Shown: positions 34,115 to 46,830 of the stretch, one piece after another
Layout of the letters: every line of letters starts with the position of its first letter
Position numbering within the stretch: the first letter of the stretch is position 1
NCBI GenBank assembly: GCA_015680685.1
Contig: MNCI01014546.1
Coordinates: 544,945 to 608,944, forward strand
Origin: Gnetum montanum
Taxonomy: Eukaryota > Streptophyta > Gnetopsida > Gnetales > Gnetaceae
Reading direction: 5' to 3'
Length of the DNA stretch: 64,000 nucleotides
The notes under the pieces: model-generated
The model's input: the letters and a program-made list of their open reading frames with translations, nothing else
Database searches by the model: none
What the model was told of the DNA's origin: nothing
Made by a program: the position numbers and the translations under genes

Positions 34115-35600
34115 AGCCATTAACAACATAAAACAAATCATGATTGAAAATTAAATCTAGTTTATTGGCACTTGAAAATCACATAATGCTAATGCTCCTC
34201 ACTCACCTACCATACATCACAATTCTACCTCTACCTCAGTTGGAGAAACCCTCCACCATTTTTCTAGCCATGCAACCCTTGTGGCATTTGATCATGCCCC
34301 ATCACCATACCTACTTTTCACCACTACAATCTGCATAGCACCACCTATTCTCCCATCCTTTCCATCATGTGTGCATGCTAGCCCTAGCTTGCTTTGACAA
34401 AAAATCCTCATTGTTGCTATGTAATTATGCCCCTCACCAACCACGTTGCCAAAGCCCTTCTAGCTCTCCATCATCATGTTGCGTGTAACCCATACTCTGG
34501 TAGTTGGTAGCCTAGCCAACACTAGTATTTTGAAAGCTTTCCACCATTCATATACCTATAGTTGCCCACCTCTTGTTACATAACTGCATCACTCTTCCTT
34601 GCCTGAGCTACCAGGTTGTGAAAATCCCTCTCTATGCCTCTATCTACACTTATTGCATTGTCGTGTCATGTCACTGCCATCAATTGTGCTCTTCTCATAG
34701 CATTGCACACAACCCTCATGCACTAATCAATTGCCACTATGTAGGCCTTTCTTGCTAGTGCTACATACCATAAAAAAAAACCTTTTTTTCCACACACCTC
34801 TCTCTTGTGCACCTCACTTGTCATGCTACACTATGTCTCTTCTATTGCCTTTGCCCACATCATAATCAAGAGATGAGAAAGCAAAGTCTCTTAGCTTCTC
34901 TCTCTTTTTTTCATATATTGCTTCCACTTTCCTTCTCTCTTCCCTTCTCCTATTCCATCCCATCATCTCCTCATTCTATACCCCTTTTTCCTTTCAATAT
35001 TAGTATTGTTGTTACTACATGCAACTCACAGCTTGGTGTTAGTATTGTTACCTACAATCAATTATTGTTGGATGCTTATTTTAGTTTTTTCTATTAGTCA
35101 TTATTGGATGGTGTTGTTGTTTACAAACTATCAATACTACTTATTGTAGCTACTATGTACTATTTTCATGGCTACTTGTAGCCAATAATGAATCTGCTAA
35201 GTTCTCTCTTCTTTGCTTCATGTTATTTTTTAATATTATGATCTATCTAAATTATTTCATCTTCAATATTTATATTTGAAAATAATTTAATATTTTCAAA
35301 TTTAGTAATTTTATTTAAATTATTGATCATGTTCCTCTTCCACTCGAGACTATTCCCAAGCTAGCCATGACCATAAGCAAGGTGCCCTAGGCAATAGCCT
35401 TATCAAATTGTGTACTTTACGGGCATTATGCATTAGTTTGTCTTTTGGCCTAAATTTTCTCATCAACACCCTGCACTATAAGGAGGGCTTCCATTATAGT
35501 TTCTCTCAACTAGTTTTCATTCCTCTATCATCTTGTCTTTAGATTAAATTTCCTTTCTTTTCTTTCTTTCTTACTTTAATAAAAAAATAAAATAAAAATA
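34115..35600 (+). repeat. E4 5' LTR, second part, with U5 and leader
   Basis: It starts with the second AGCCA copy and continues the LTR. The segment 34115-34530 aligns with 55029-55437. The rest has no partner because the 3' LTR is truncated. A TATA-like CACTATAAGG lies at 35474-35483, consistent with the transcription start of E4. I could not place the LTR end or the primer-binding site with confidence; they should lie between 35500 and 35760. Confidence 0.7.
35474..35483 (+). promoter_or_regulatory. TATA-like box in E4 LTR
   Basis: CACTATAAGG, followed about 30 bases later by a pyrimidine-rich stretch suitable for a start site. Confidence 0.5.
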
Positions 35601-35634
35601 TTTAAAATATCTCTCTTTTTCTGTTAACTTAGTT

Positions 35635-37090
35635 TATGGTTGGACCTAGTGAAACTCTTAAGCCTCAAACTAGGAAAACAACAAACAAAAATTCCTAGCC
35701 AACAATTTCCCAAGTCATATTCCTACAAGACCTAGATCTAAGTCCTCACATTCTTCAAACATGGCAAACCCTACTGCCCAACCTTTCATCAACAATCCCT
35801 TCAACTTTCAAAAATTCAACCCAATTCTAAAACCTCTTCAACATACTTCCATTTCTTTTGATTCCTCTTTTAATGATGCTCATCAACATCTTCAAAATTT
35901 TGAGACCTTACTAGGCATCCACAACATAGCTCAACATGATGTGACTTGTAGGCCTTTTGTCACTACCTTCCGAGGTATAGTAACTCAATGATTTTTAATC
36001 CTTTCTAGTTCATCAATCTCAACCTTGAACAACTTCAAATCATGTTTCCTCTCTCAATTTGACAATTTTACTAGCCCCGCTATAACTTCTAGTAACTTTA
36101 CTAGCCTCCAAAAAGTTAGTGGAGAAATAATTAGAAATTATAATTTAAGGTTCCTCTAACAATTGTCATATGTTCCTAGCAAGACGTAACCACAACCAGA
36201 AGGAATCTTACACTTTTTCCTCTCAACCATTGATCCTTTCTTTGCATATGCAATCAAATCTTATCCCAATATCACCGACTTGCAAGGAGCCATGTCTAAA
36301 GTAGTTGAACTTGAACAAATCACTCTTACAAACTCTTTACAATCCCAATTCAAAACTCTTGGCTTAGGTTCCCAAACCCCAATAGTCCCAAATCCTTTTC
36401 AAAACAATCTTCCAATCCTTAACTCTCTACCAAATACTCAAATTCCAAATGCTTCCTTTTCATGATTTCCTTAAAACCTTGGCCTAAATGAAGATCAACC
36501 AAAGGCCTTAATTCAATTTATTATCAATCCTTCCTCCATACCCTCTATCCATAACCTTGAAAGAACACAATCCTTCAACTTACATAAAGCTGAGAATTAC
36601 TCCCAATGAATCAAATCTTAACCACCCTACAAAATCTTTCTAATGAAGTGATTGAACTAAAATGTAACAATGTTAAGACAAGAAATCAACATAATGAGGC
36701 AAATGGAAACCTAAGAGAAGTAGCTCTTAGCGAATATTGTAGGTTACATAATACCAAACAACATTCTAAGAAGTCTTACCCTCAATTCCAAGCCTTATAT
36801 GGGGATATCACCCAAGAATTACAAAACAACCAAAATGGAAAAGCCCACTAATGGTTTGAGAAATTCCTAGTGAAACTAAAAATGAACCAATAGCATCCTT
36901 TGAGCAAGTCATGATCAATGAACCTACCCCTGAAAATGCATGATTCAGGAAGATGAGTGACATCATGAATGACTCTACTAATCCAAAAGGGAACCCATAC
37001 ATCAATCCTAGTAAATGAAACCATAATAATACATCTAAACAACTAACACAACCTAGAAAATCATTACAAATCCATAATCATTCCAACCAA
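35635..37090 (+). pseudogene. E4 gag (decayed)
   Basis: Translation can start at 35635 (MVGPSETLKPQTRK) or 35761 (MANPTAQPFINNPFNFQKF). Open pieces at 35761-35991, 36280-36465 and 36606-36851 carry a capsid-like region with KFNPILKPLQ and an Asn/Pro-rich linker with LGLGSQTPIVPNP. A zinc-knuckle-like EYCRLHNTKQHSKKSYPQF follows, in which the last Cys has become Ser. It is unrelated in detail to the gag of E1, E2, E3 and E5, which supports a separate lineage. Confidence 0.72.
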
Positions 37091-37141
37091 AACCAACCTA
37101 AGCTCAAGAGGAAGATGAAAACTTAAGATCTTATAGAAGAT

Positions 37142-38044
37142 TTGAAAAATGTTAAGGCCAACATGTCCATGTATGAACTATTAAAATTTAAGAAAGAAAA
37201 AGAAGCTATACATGGATTAGTCAAAAAGTCTAGAGATAAAGGTAAGATTCCCACAAATGAGAAACAAGTTCATGTCATAGATGGTGTTGGAATCCTTGAC
37301 ACATCCATTCTCCACCAACAAGCCAAGAAAGATCAACCTCCTTTCCTAATCACTTTAGTCATATCAAGAAATAATGTTCATAATAATCTAATGGATTCAA
37401 GAGCTACTATAAATGTAATGCCTCTTCAAGTATGTAAAACCTTAGGAGCACAAATGATTCCCAAAAGTGTTATCCACCTTAGTGGATCCAATGTCTTTGT
37501 AGTAGGATCACATAAAGATATCCAAATTCACCTAAATCAATATCCTAATTATTCATGTTACATAGACATCTTAGTAGTTTATATGAAACCTACTTATGGC
37601 ATGTTTTTTTCATGTACCTTTGGTGCCCAATTTAGAGGTTTCTTTAGATCTAATTTCTCAAAACTCCTTCTTCCAATCAAAGGAATATCTGAACATGTAA
37701 TAATTCCCAAAGAACCTTTCCATCATTATGTTGTCTCAAATTTTGATGAATTTGATATTACATCAACAAATAAAAGTGAAGACTTTGTGGGAATCATTGA
37801 TCTTAACTTTGGTGTATACAAGTTAGATGAAAATTTAGATGCAATGAATGACTACTTACCTAACATAAACCCTTGTATTCATACTTATACCACATCTTAC
37901 TACCAAACTTATAGGTACTTTCTAAACTTCACATTGACACACTACCTTTCCACTAGCATGATGGAAAAAATTTCCTATTTGGTAATCCTCTACCAATTAG
38001 CAAGGACAAGGATATTAGTGAAATATTCACTATCCAATCCTTAG
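37142..38044 (+). pseudogene. E4 aspartic protease region
   Basis: This is a 300-codon open frame, one of the longest in the window. The retropepsin active site reads NNLMDSRATINVMPLQVCK around residues 80-98: the catalytic Asp is kept, but the usual Gly is Arg. A second block, VVGSHKDIQIHL followed by IDILVV, gives the flap and second strand. The C-terminal third is a linker toward the next domain. It would process Gag-Pol. The active-site change makes activity doubtful. Confidence 0.8.
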
Positions 38045-38069
38045 ATGATAATCTAATTTATGAGGATGA

Positions 38070-38560
38070 AAATGCTTATATCACATGGATACTTAGGATT
38101 GATGGAGCCTCATCAAAATAAGGATGCTATGCTAGAATTATGTTAATTCCACCTAGGGAAGCTCCAAAGCTTAAATCCATTCATTTTTCAAAGCCCATGA
38201 CAAACAACATGGCTGAATATGAAGCTTTAATCCATGGACGAAAGTATGCTATTTACTTTGATCTTTCAAAGTTGAATATTTATAACAATTCACAACTTAT
38301 TGTGAATCAAATTAACAATATTTATGAAGATAAGGATCCTTTAATGAGAGAATACAAGACATATGTCTTGGAATTATCCAAGGAATCAGATCTTATCATG
38401 TTAGAACATGTCCATAGAGATGAAAACCACATTTCTGATGCTTTAGCACAAGCTACTTGTGTTCTTGATCTTCCATTTTCTTATGGAGCTTGGAATTTTG
38501 AAATCATCATGGAAAAGATTGATTGTTACTCTATCCCTGATAATGTGCTATCTTTATAAG
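38070..38560 (+). pseudogene. E4 archaeal-like RNase H (aRNH), upstream of RT
   Basis: The minimal RNase H fold is readable: RIDGASSK (first Asp), then one stop, then NNMAEYEALIHGRKYAI (Glu), NIYNNSQLIVNQ (third acidic residue now Asn) and HRDENHISDALAQAT (last Asp). The NNMAEYEAL signature is typical of the archaeal/plant type-I RNase H found as a second RNase H in Tat elements, and it differs from the Gypsy RNase H that lies after RT at 39780-40200. Position between protease and RT is unusual. The open piece 38140-38559 is 139 codons. Confidence 0.83.
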
Positions 38561-39770
38561 TGTTTGATGATGACCATGAAATTGCTCATTTTCTTACTAG
38601 TTAAGGGGATTTTTATGATTAGATTCTTGAAGCTTCATACATTTCTTTGAATGTCTCAATCCTTATTAATGGAGTTTTATCCAATGCCATTGCAAGAGAA
38701 GTTCAAATAGATAACAAAATTGAGATCCTACAACACAATGATTGGCAAGTATTAGTAGAAATTGAAATTGCTTTAATCAAAAAGAAAAATGAAGGATACC
38801 CTATTCAAACAGGTAAACATTTACATTTTGACAAAAAGGGTATGTTAAGCATATTACTACATGAATTCAATGATGTTTTAGCCTCATCCTATGAAGATTT
38901 AAAGGTTTATAATCCATTTATCTTTACCCACACAATACTAGTTAGGCCTGAAACTAAACCTTTTAGACAGAAATTAAGACTAGTCAATCATATAATTGAG
39001 CCTTTAATGAGAAAGGAGATTGATAAATAGTTAGAATATAAAATCACATATCCAATAAGATATTCTAGTTGGGTGTCAAACTTAGTTCCCATACATAAGA
39101 AATCTGGAGAGATATAATTGTGTATTGACTTTAGAAATCTTAATGCATCTTGCATTAAAGATAATTGTCTAGTTCCACTTGTGGAGGAGCTACTTCAAGT
39201 AGTAAATGGTGCACAATTGTACTCATTCTTAGATGGATACTTAGGTTATAACTAGATTTTTATGAATAAGAAAGATCAACATAACTTAGCCTTTGTAACA
39301 AAATAGGGAACATTTTAATATGCTAAAATGCCTTTTGGATTATTGAATGCAAGATCAACCTTTCAACATGCTATGGATAAAACTTATGAAGGGATGATTA
39401 AGAAAAATATAGTTATCTATTTAGAGGACTTAATAGTTTTTTCAGACAATAGAGTAACCCATATTCAAGATCTTAAAAATATATTTTTGAGATGTAGAAA
39501 ATATGATTGAACATTAAATGCTAAGAAGTATATATTTGGTGTACAAAGTGGAAAATTTCTTGGTCACATAGTGACAAAAGAAGGTATTTCTATTAATGTT
39601 GAACATGTTAATGCTATCTTAGAAATTCCTAATCCTTTATTCAAGAAATATTTAAGAGCTTTCTTTGGGAAGATTAACTTTATCAAGCGATTTATTCTTG
39701 TGTTTGTTGAACTAGTAAGACCTCTTAACAGAATGCTAAATAAAGATGAGGACATTACATGGACTGCTTA
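38561..39770 (+). pseudogene. E4 reverse transcriptase with N-terminal linker (active site YLED)
   Basis: The linker open at 38647-39030 ends with TKPFRQKLRLVNHIIEPL. RT then reads SSWVSNLVPIHKKSGE, CIDFRNLNAS, FLDGYLGYN, KMPFGLLNARSTFQHAMD, and the active site YLED at 39418-39429, where the first catalytic Asp of YxDD is Glu. The Gypsy thumb motif is at 39571-39771 with SGKFLGHIV and RAFFGKINFIKRF. There are several TAG/TAA codons at expected Gln/Trp positions (for example 39027 and 39303). Confidence 0.9.
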
Positions 39771-40415
39771 ACACAAAGATGCTTTCTTAGCTAGAAAAGA
39801 AGCTATGGTTGAAGCCCCTATTTTAGTCACTCCTTGGTGTGAAAATGATTTCTTTCTATATTCCTTTGCAAGTGATCATACAGTGGCTACTATTTTAACT
39901 CAAGAGATAGCTAATCGAGAAGAATGTCCCATGACTTATATGTCTAATCTGCTTAAAGATACTGAGTTAAGATACTCTCTCATAGAAAAAAAACTATATG
40001 CAGTAGTTAAAGCTTTAAAGAAATTTTGATTTTACCTTTTAAAATTGAAGATTATCATAATTGTTCCAAATCCCACTACCATTATTCTAGCAAAGCTCCA
40101 AGATCATTCAGAAAAAAGAACCAAACGAATTATGAAATTACAAGAATATGACATTCAATTGAAGGTAGAAAAACTAGTAAAAGGAACTAGTTTAACCAAA
40201 TTGATAGCCCAAACATCAATCCTAGAAAATCTGAAAGTTCCATTTGAGCTTGAACGCATACATATACATGTGTTACAACCTAAAAATAATGAATCAGTTC
40301 CATTTGCACTGAATTGCTTAAATGGCCCTTGGTATAGAGATATTATATATTATTTAACTTTTCATCATTGTCCCTCAAACCTATCTAGGTACAAGCATAA
40401 ACTACTTAATATCTA
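39771..40415 (+). pseudogene. E4 Gypsy RNase H and linker
   Basis: It follows RT directly. The stretch 39805-40029 contains ILVTPWCENDFFLYSFASDH (with the first Asp of this domain), MTYMSNLLKDTELRYS and EKKLYAVVKALKKF. The next piece, 40045-40416, holds the C-terminal half and tether with KLQEYDIQLKVEKLVKG. It is separated from the first half by one TGA (40027-40029). This is the ordinary Ty3/Gypsy RNase H, so E4 carries two RNase H domains. Confidence 0.82.
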
Positions 40416-40432
40416 GAAGCTCTAAATTTACC

Positions 40433-40963
40433 ATGACTAATGATAATCTTTTCAGAAGGAGCCTTGAAGGAGTTCTTATTAGGTGCTTAGATAGAGAAGA
40501 AGCCAATGATGTGGTAAAAAGCTTACATAATGAAGAACACTTAGGCTATTGATCTTTAATTCACAAGATCATAAAGGCTAGTTATTATTGGCCAACTATG
40601 ATCACTGATGTCTATAATATATCAAAAACTTTTATTGAATGTCAAATGTTCATAGTGAGAGACCCTAAAAGCTTGGCACCTCTTCAACCCATCATTGAAG
40701 TAAGACCTTTTGCATAATGGGCTCTTGATCTTATTGAAGCCATCAACCCATCATTATCAAGCCAAAAAAATTTTATTTTAATGGCAATTAACTACACCAC
40801 ATGTTAGCTAGAAACTAAGCCAATTAGAAGAGCTACATCTTGTGAGGCTATTATATTTCTTGAGGAAGTTATCATAACTCGATATGGACATATATATGCA
40901 CTAGTGGTTGATAATGGCCTTGCCTTCATCTCGATAGAAATCATTGAATGGGCTATGAATAAT
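40433..40963 (+). pseudogene. E4 integrase, first part (interrupted by E5)
   Basis: The zinc-binding part is at 40530-40660: EEHLGY, HKIIKASYYWPTM and FIECQMF. The core reads WALDLIEAINPS (first Asp) and ITRYGHIYALVVDNGLAF (second Asp). The frame runs to the E5 insertion point, where ATAAT (40959-40963) is duplicated. Stops replace several Gln/Trp codons. It continues at 53378. Confidence 0.88.
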
Positions 40964-41942
40964 TGATGAAGTGTTAATAAGCCATGTTGACAGGCCCCTG
41001 TTAACATGACCTTGTAGATAGGCCCCTGTTGACATGGCCTCGTTAACAGGCGCTTTTTGATGAAGCCCCATTTATGTGGTGTTGCCTCATCGATGGGGCT
41101 ACATTGATGTAGCATTTTCTATGGTGATGAGGCTCCATCGATGCAACCCTAGAGAAAAAACTATAAATATGAGCTCCCGCTCATGTTTATGATCATCAAA
41201 TTCATAGTAGTAGTTAAATTTTTATAGTTTTTACATTTGAAAGTTAGAATATTTCTCCTAAGTGCTCGCAGTAGGAGTCGTTGAGTATAGGGATCTTTAT
41301 TCGAGCATTGTTGTACCTAAGCATGATAGTGTGTACGGTAATAACGATGAGCTTCTTGATAAACCTTGCAACATTCTAGATAGTTTAGATATTTATTTAT
41401 GAATTTAATGCTTTCAATTAATTATTTAATGTTCTCTAGTAATTAAGTTAATTAATCAAGATAAGTTAGATAGATTAAATACATAAGTACGATTGCTTCG
41501 AGCATAACATGTATTCGCTTGGTAATCTTAATAATGTTATTGCTTAGTACACCTAGTAGCATAGCACTTGGTAACCTAGTAGTGGATACATGGGTTTAAG
41601 ACATGTACAAAATGTGGGAATGGATGCTTATGTTAGGATTAGTTAGAGGCCAGTTAGTTAGTTAATTTAGATTAGTCATTAAATTACTCTATCTCTCTTG
41701 CTCTTCAAGCACCCAAAAACATAAAACATAAAATGATAAAAATGATATGCCTTGATTACTTTTAACCATACCATTATGCTTAACAAGTGTAATCGAGAAG
41801 GCAATGAATGATCTTAGGACAAGGTTCACTTCCGAGAAGACTACTGTACCAAAAACTATAAATTCCATGGAATTCAACTGGATTTTGGATGAACGTTTTG
41901 TGATTCATATGGTTAGGAATAGGGGTACCTTGTCACTCATCA
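40964..41942 (+). repeat. E5 5' LTR
   Basis: It starts TGATGAAGTG and ends CTCATCA (979 bp). Near its start (40983-41060) it has three tandem units built on AGGCCCCTGTT-ACATG, of which the 3' LTR keeps only about one. The TATA box is at 41162-41169. Confidence 0.93.
41162..41169 (+). promoter_or_regulatory. TATA box of the E5 LTR promoter
   Basis: TATAAATA in the context AACTATAAATATGAGC. The 3' LTR has TATAAACA at the equivalent place (about 52598). Confidence 0.6.
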
Positions 41943-41943
41943 T

Positions 41944-41961
41944 TGACACTATTTCCAGGGA
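41944..41961 (+). other. E5 primer-binding site, tRNA-Asp type (decayed)
   Basis: TGACACTATTTCCAGGGA next to the LTR end. It is weaker than in E2 or E3 but keeps the same spacing and 3' half. Confidence 0.65.
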
Positions 41962-42092
41962 TTTTATTTGTTGAAATGTGCACTATCTAGGATTAGTGAA
42001 TATTATTAATATTGTTGGATGAACTCAAGGTCAACATCACTCTCACATGACATATAACTACTAAGCACACTAATAATTCTATTTGTTGCAAA

Positions 42093-44560
42093 ATGTCTTC
42101 TTTTCACAGGCATGAAGATGTTAAACCATCAATCCCACAAGAGTGTAAAGTGGTATATACTCATCCAAATGAGTATGTACTAGACTTCACCTTCATCCTA
42201 CATCAAGATGAACAGCTATGATGGTGTGATATGGAGGGAAACATCATATCATCCCCTAATTGATCTATGTTCAAGATGCTACTTCAAATCCTTAAAAAGT
42301 TAGGCATATTAGATCTCCATGAAGAATACATTATTGATGATCATGAAACTCGGGACTATCATCCTACTAAAACATAATGCAATTGAGATTGACACTAGGT
42401 GAGGCATCATGAGCTTGCAAAGAAGAAACATTTCACTAATCCCTTATTCATGCTAAACTAAGATGATAATGTGGATGCTTCCCCTAAGGGTCATTAATAT
42501 GAAAATTCTCCATCCTTTGTTATTGGTGATGAGGGTGTGACCTTGATCCTACAATATACTATTCATAAACCAGGTTTGAAAAATAGTGATAGTCAAGGTA
42601 GGGACTTGGGTAAACATCATAATCACAAGGAATCTAAGGATGGTGCTTGTAATGAAAAAAGAGGTGGTGGTAGGCACTGCAATGGTGGTGGCAATCCACA
42701 TTCCTCTTCATCCTCTTCATCCAATTCTAAACTTTTCTCTTCATCTTCTAGTTCTCATAGGAGTCGCCATTTACATAATTACGATGAAGGTGATCAATGA
42801 GATAACAGAGATTGTCAAGGTCATCAAGAATGCAAAGGTGATAAAAACCATCATTAATGTCATCAACACAATCATGATGATGAACCTCTAATGGCAACTC
42901 AAAGCATGCTCAACATTGCAAAGGCAGTAAAGATCCCAACCAGGCATATGAAAGATAGTTGGATCAAGCACTCAGACATAAATAATATCCCAAAATTGAG
43001 GGGGGATATAATTCTAATCTGTAGAATCATATATAAGCTTTCCATGATGCATGTTCCTTACAGAACATTGAAAATGATTAGCAAAAACTCAAGCTTTTCC
43101 ATAGGACACTCATTAACGAAGCTGAGAGCTAGTACTAGTCCTTGGAACCAAAATATATTCATCGATAGAGTACCATATTAGAGTTGTTTAATGACAAATA
43201 CCAGATGTACTCTAGAGTGTCTAATCTGAGAAGGCAAATCCAAGGCTAGAAATAGAGAACACATGAACCCTTGAATGCCACCATTAGTAGATATTATTCA
43301 CTCTTACATCAATGCCTTTTCCATGATTATTCTCAAAGGGAACAACTCCACCACATCATAGATGGGCTTAGAGTAGAAACCAGAAGAACTCTTGGGGTTT
43401 ATGCCTAAGGGAGACTATCTAAATTAAGAGCTCATCAAATCCAAAGGCTTATAGAGTAGGTAGCAAAAGAAGAAGGTGAGTTGTGAAAAAGGGAAAGTGC
43501 AAAAGAGTATAATAGGAATCCTTCCATTAGGAAATGGGAGGTCCAATTTTGTGATGAGGAGGAGTCACCACTTGATGAAGTGATGAATACGAAAACCTTG
43601 CCCATCCAAAAAAGTATTTATTTTCAACAAAGGTTGATAAATTATGGAACTCTTTAGATGAAAAATTTCAAACTACTATGAAGAGTGCTAAATAATCTAA
43701 AGAGCAAAATAGTGATCATAACCATAGAAGGCAAAAAGAGCTAAACATGCCTACTAGAAAGGAAAGGGCAAAGTTGCTGCAGTAGAGGAAGTTGTGGACA
43801 TAGACTCTGAAAATGATAGTGGTTGTGACATCAATCAATATGAACATCCAAAAGGGTGTTTCCCTATGGTATCACACTTACAAGAGTCTAGGGTGTATGC
43901 ATTGAATCCTTGACTAGCATGTAGGCAAGTACCTAGACAATTGCCTTATCCTTAAGGAAATCCAAGGTAGTTCCACTAGCAACAACAATCTTATTACCCA
44001 AATGGAGCTCTACCACAACCATATGAAAAATACCAACAATGGCATCAACTACAATCATGAGGAATGCCATCTCCAAGGCAATAGTATCTGTATAGGTAAC
44101 CAAATCCATATGGGTACCATGTTCAGCAACCTATCTTTCCAAGAAGTTCTGCAAGCCATGCATGATTTCAGCATCACTATTACCCTTTGGAGTACCATCA
44201 AACACATTCACCATCTACACAAGGGAAGAACCCATACCCATACCATCCTTCACATCTATTTACACACATCCCTTGACCCTCAACCTAGTTACCTACTACT
44301 CCATCCATGCAAGGAGAAATTCCTCCATAACTGTAGCAATGAAATGCTATGAGGGCAGTACATTCACAACCAACTTTCTAGTTGAGTGGTTTGGATAATT
44401 GATCCAGGAAATGATCCTTTATTGACCCAATAGTCCTTCCAAACCCTCACAACCTAATGCATTTGGTCGCCCTGCATCTCCAACACTGTCATCCTCTACA
44501 TTAAACACCTTTGAGTGCCCTTCAAACCAAATGTTGTCTTGGATCTACACTGTGATGTTA
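42093..44560 (+). pseudogene. E5 gag (decayed)
   Basis: The ATG at 42093 gives MSSFHRHEDVKPS and the conserved block NEYVLDFTFILHQDEQL before the first stop. The Ser/His-rich linker is open at 42537-42800. The capsid-type gag domain lies at 43080-43520, with TRRTLGVYA and SIxRPxK-like remnants in shifted frames. The nucleocapsid-like motif CDINQYEHPKGC is at about 43828-43860. It ends in a Gln/Pro/Tyr-rich linker. Numerous TAG codons stand for CAG. Confidence 0.82.
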
Positions 44561-45110
44561 ACTCATGTTGTTTCCAATTAGTTCAAGGTTGGGCATCTTC
44601 CCATGAAAAGATCTAACCCAATAATTCCTCTCATTTACCTACAAATCATTGGACATGACCCATGTAAGTCTCTTCTTGATTCTAGTTTTAGTGTCAGTCT
44701 CATCTCCCACAACATGTACAAGGCGTGAAACCTACCATCTCTCAAAAAGAGTAACATCTATTTAGAATTGGAAAACCAGTCAATCACTATTCCTCTAGAA
44801 TTAATGGAGGACATTGTGACCACAGTTAGTGGGTGGTCCTATCTTATTGATTTTCTAGTGATCAATATCGAAAACTACAAAGGTGACTTTCCCATCATTA
44901 TGGGAAGGTCTTGGTTAAGCATGGTCAATGCACATATGGGCATATGGGATCTTTCCTTGGAAATATTCAAGGAAAATAAATTTGAAAAGTTAGGGAAAAA
45001 GAATATTCCATGCATTGCATACAATGATAATGGGTGCAATTGCATTCAAAAGTTTTGGTCCATCAAAAGTACATACATCAAAGCATGCCATTAGTGTGCA
45101 CAAGAAATAG
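44561..45110 (+). pseudogene. E5 aspartic protease (decayed)
   Basis: The active-site block reads SLLDSSFSVSLIS at about 44668-44706, with Ser in place of the Gly. The piece 44768-45094 is open and contains MEDIVTTVSGWSYLIDF and FPIIMGRSWLSM, the second retropepsin block. It aligns with E1 and E3. Confidence 0.82.
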
Positions 45111-46450
45111 ATATTCAAAGGTGTCTATATGTAGCAGCCACAAAATAGGAGGCTACCTAGTGGCTGATAGTTGACTTAGATAGTAGCACATTATGTATGA
45201 AACCAACTGAGAGCCTAACATGTGCTTATGTTGAAAGCATGAATGAACTTAAGCAAGTTCATCACCAACTCTTTGATGATGAAGATGATGATACCTATTG
45301 GGGAGAGTTGGAAATCCTTGATAACTTCAAGTAGAAGCCCCTTGAATTAAAAACTCTACTAACTGACATGAAATATGCATTTTTAAACAATGGTAAACTA
45401 GTCATAATCAATGCCAAACTTGCTCCTGAACAAAAAGAAAAGCTATTAAAGGTGGTTAACAAATGTCCAATAGCCTTTGCTTGGTTATATCCTGAGCTAA
45501 TAGGAATTGATCCAAGAATATCCCAACATCACATTTACACCAACTTAGCCATGAAGCCAAGAAGGTAGCTATAGAGGTAGCTGAACCCCAAATTGAAGCA
45601 GATTGTCAAGGAGGAAATAGAGCAACTCCTCAAGGTAGGGTTCATCTATCCCATCATGGATAGTGAGTGGGTTAGCCACTTGTAATTATGCCAAAGAAAG
45701 TCTGCAAGTGGTAGGTCTACATCAACTTTAGGCTATTGAATGTGGCAACATTTAAAGATTATTTTTCATTGTCATTTTTGGATTAAGTGTTGGACATCAT
45801 ATCCAGGAATTGCTATTATAGTTTCTTGGATGGTTATAGTGGCTATAACCAAATCCAAATTGTGTTAGAAGATTAGGCCAAGACAACATTCATGAGTCCT
45901 TAGGGGACTTTTATATATTGTAAGATGTCATTCAATCTATGCAATGCCCCTGCAACATTTCAACACCTGGTCCTTTGTATATTCCAAGAAATTATTAGTA
46001 GTGGTGTGGAAGTCTTCATGGATGACTTCTCCACCTATGGAGCTATGCTTAAGCAAACCTTGGACTACCTTGAGCACATACTGAAAAGATGTATGGAAAC
46101 AAAGCTATGACTCAACTGGAAAAAAAGTCACCTCATGGTCCAAGAAGGCATTATGTTTGGGCACCGAATTTCATAAAAGGGGATTGAGGTAGACCTAGAA
46201 AAGACAAGGATTATTGAAGGAATTACATGCCAACCAAAGATAGTCAAAGATGTTAGATCATTCCTTGGACATTCTGGCTACTACCAGTGATTCATAGAGA
46301 ATTTCTCTAAGTTTGTAAAGTCGTTCATCGAGCTAATAAAGAAAGATGCTTTATTCATTTGGACTAAGAAATGTAAACATTCATTCCAATAGTTGAAGGA
46401 AAAACTCATAGAAACTCCAATTCTATGGGCACCAGATTAGTCTAGACCAT
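45111..46450 (+). pseudogene. E5 reverse transcriptase with linker
   Basis: The linker piece 45368-45568 includes CPIAFAWLYPELIGIDPRI. RT starts about 45570 with VKEEIEQLLKVGFIYPIMDSEW. Then come a frameshift near 45690, FLDGYSGYNQIQIVL, and a block with FNLCNAPATFQHL. FMDD is at 46015-46026, and the thumb has FLGHSGYYQ.FIENF near 46260-46310. The catalytic residues are kept, but stops and shifts prevent a full product. Confidence 0.92.
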
Positions 46451-46830
46451 TTTACATAATGATGGATGCATCTAATAATGCTTTGGGAGCTATGCTTACA
46501 TAGTTGGATAATAAAAAAATGTTCATATTAGATTTACTGCATAAGTTGAAGCATTGTGGATGCATAGTTGAATTACACCACAACTAAAAAAGAACTAATG
46601 GCAGTGGTGTATGCTCTCGACAAGTTTAGGCACTATGTGCTTGGCTATAAAATATTTATGCACATAGACCATAGTGCCATCCACTTCTTGATGAATAAGC
46701 TGACAATGATCCCTCATATCATATGGTGGCTTGTGACATTGCAGGAATTTGATCTCATGATGGTAGATCAAAAAAGGATCAAGAATGTGGTCATTGACCA
46801 CCTCTCTCAATTAAGATGGGATAACAAAGA
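46451..46830 (+). pseudogene. E5 RNase H domain
   Basis: The first Asp is in MMDASNNALGAML, the Glu in TTTKKELMAVVYALDKF and the Asp in MHIDHSAIHFLMNK. A frameshift separates the first motif from the rest. From 46568 the frame is open for 178 codons, running through the RNase H tail into the integrase linker (to 47104). Confidence 0.88.

Noticed and set aside
34573-35097. Short Cys/His/Ser-rich ORFs
   Set aside because: They lie inside the E4 LTR, which is pyrimidine-rich; no start context or motif, and the paired LTR does not keep the frame.
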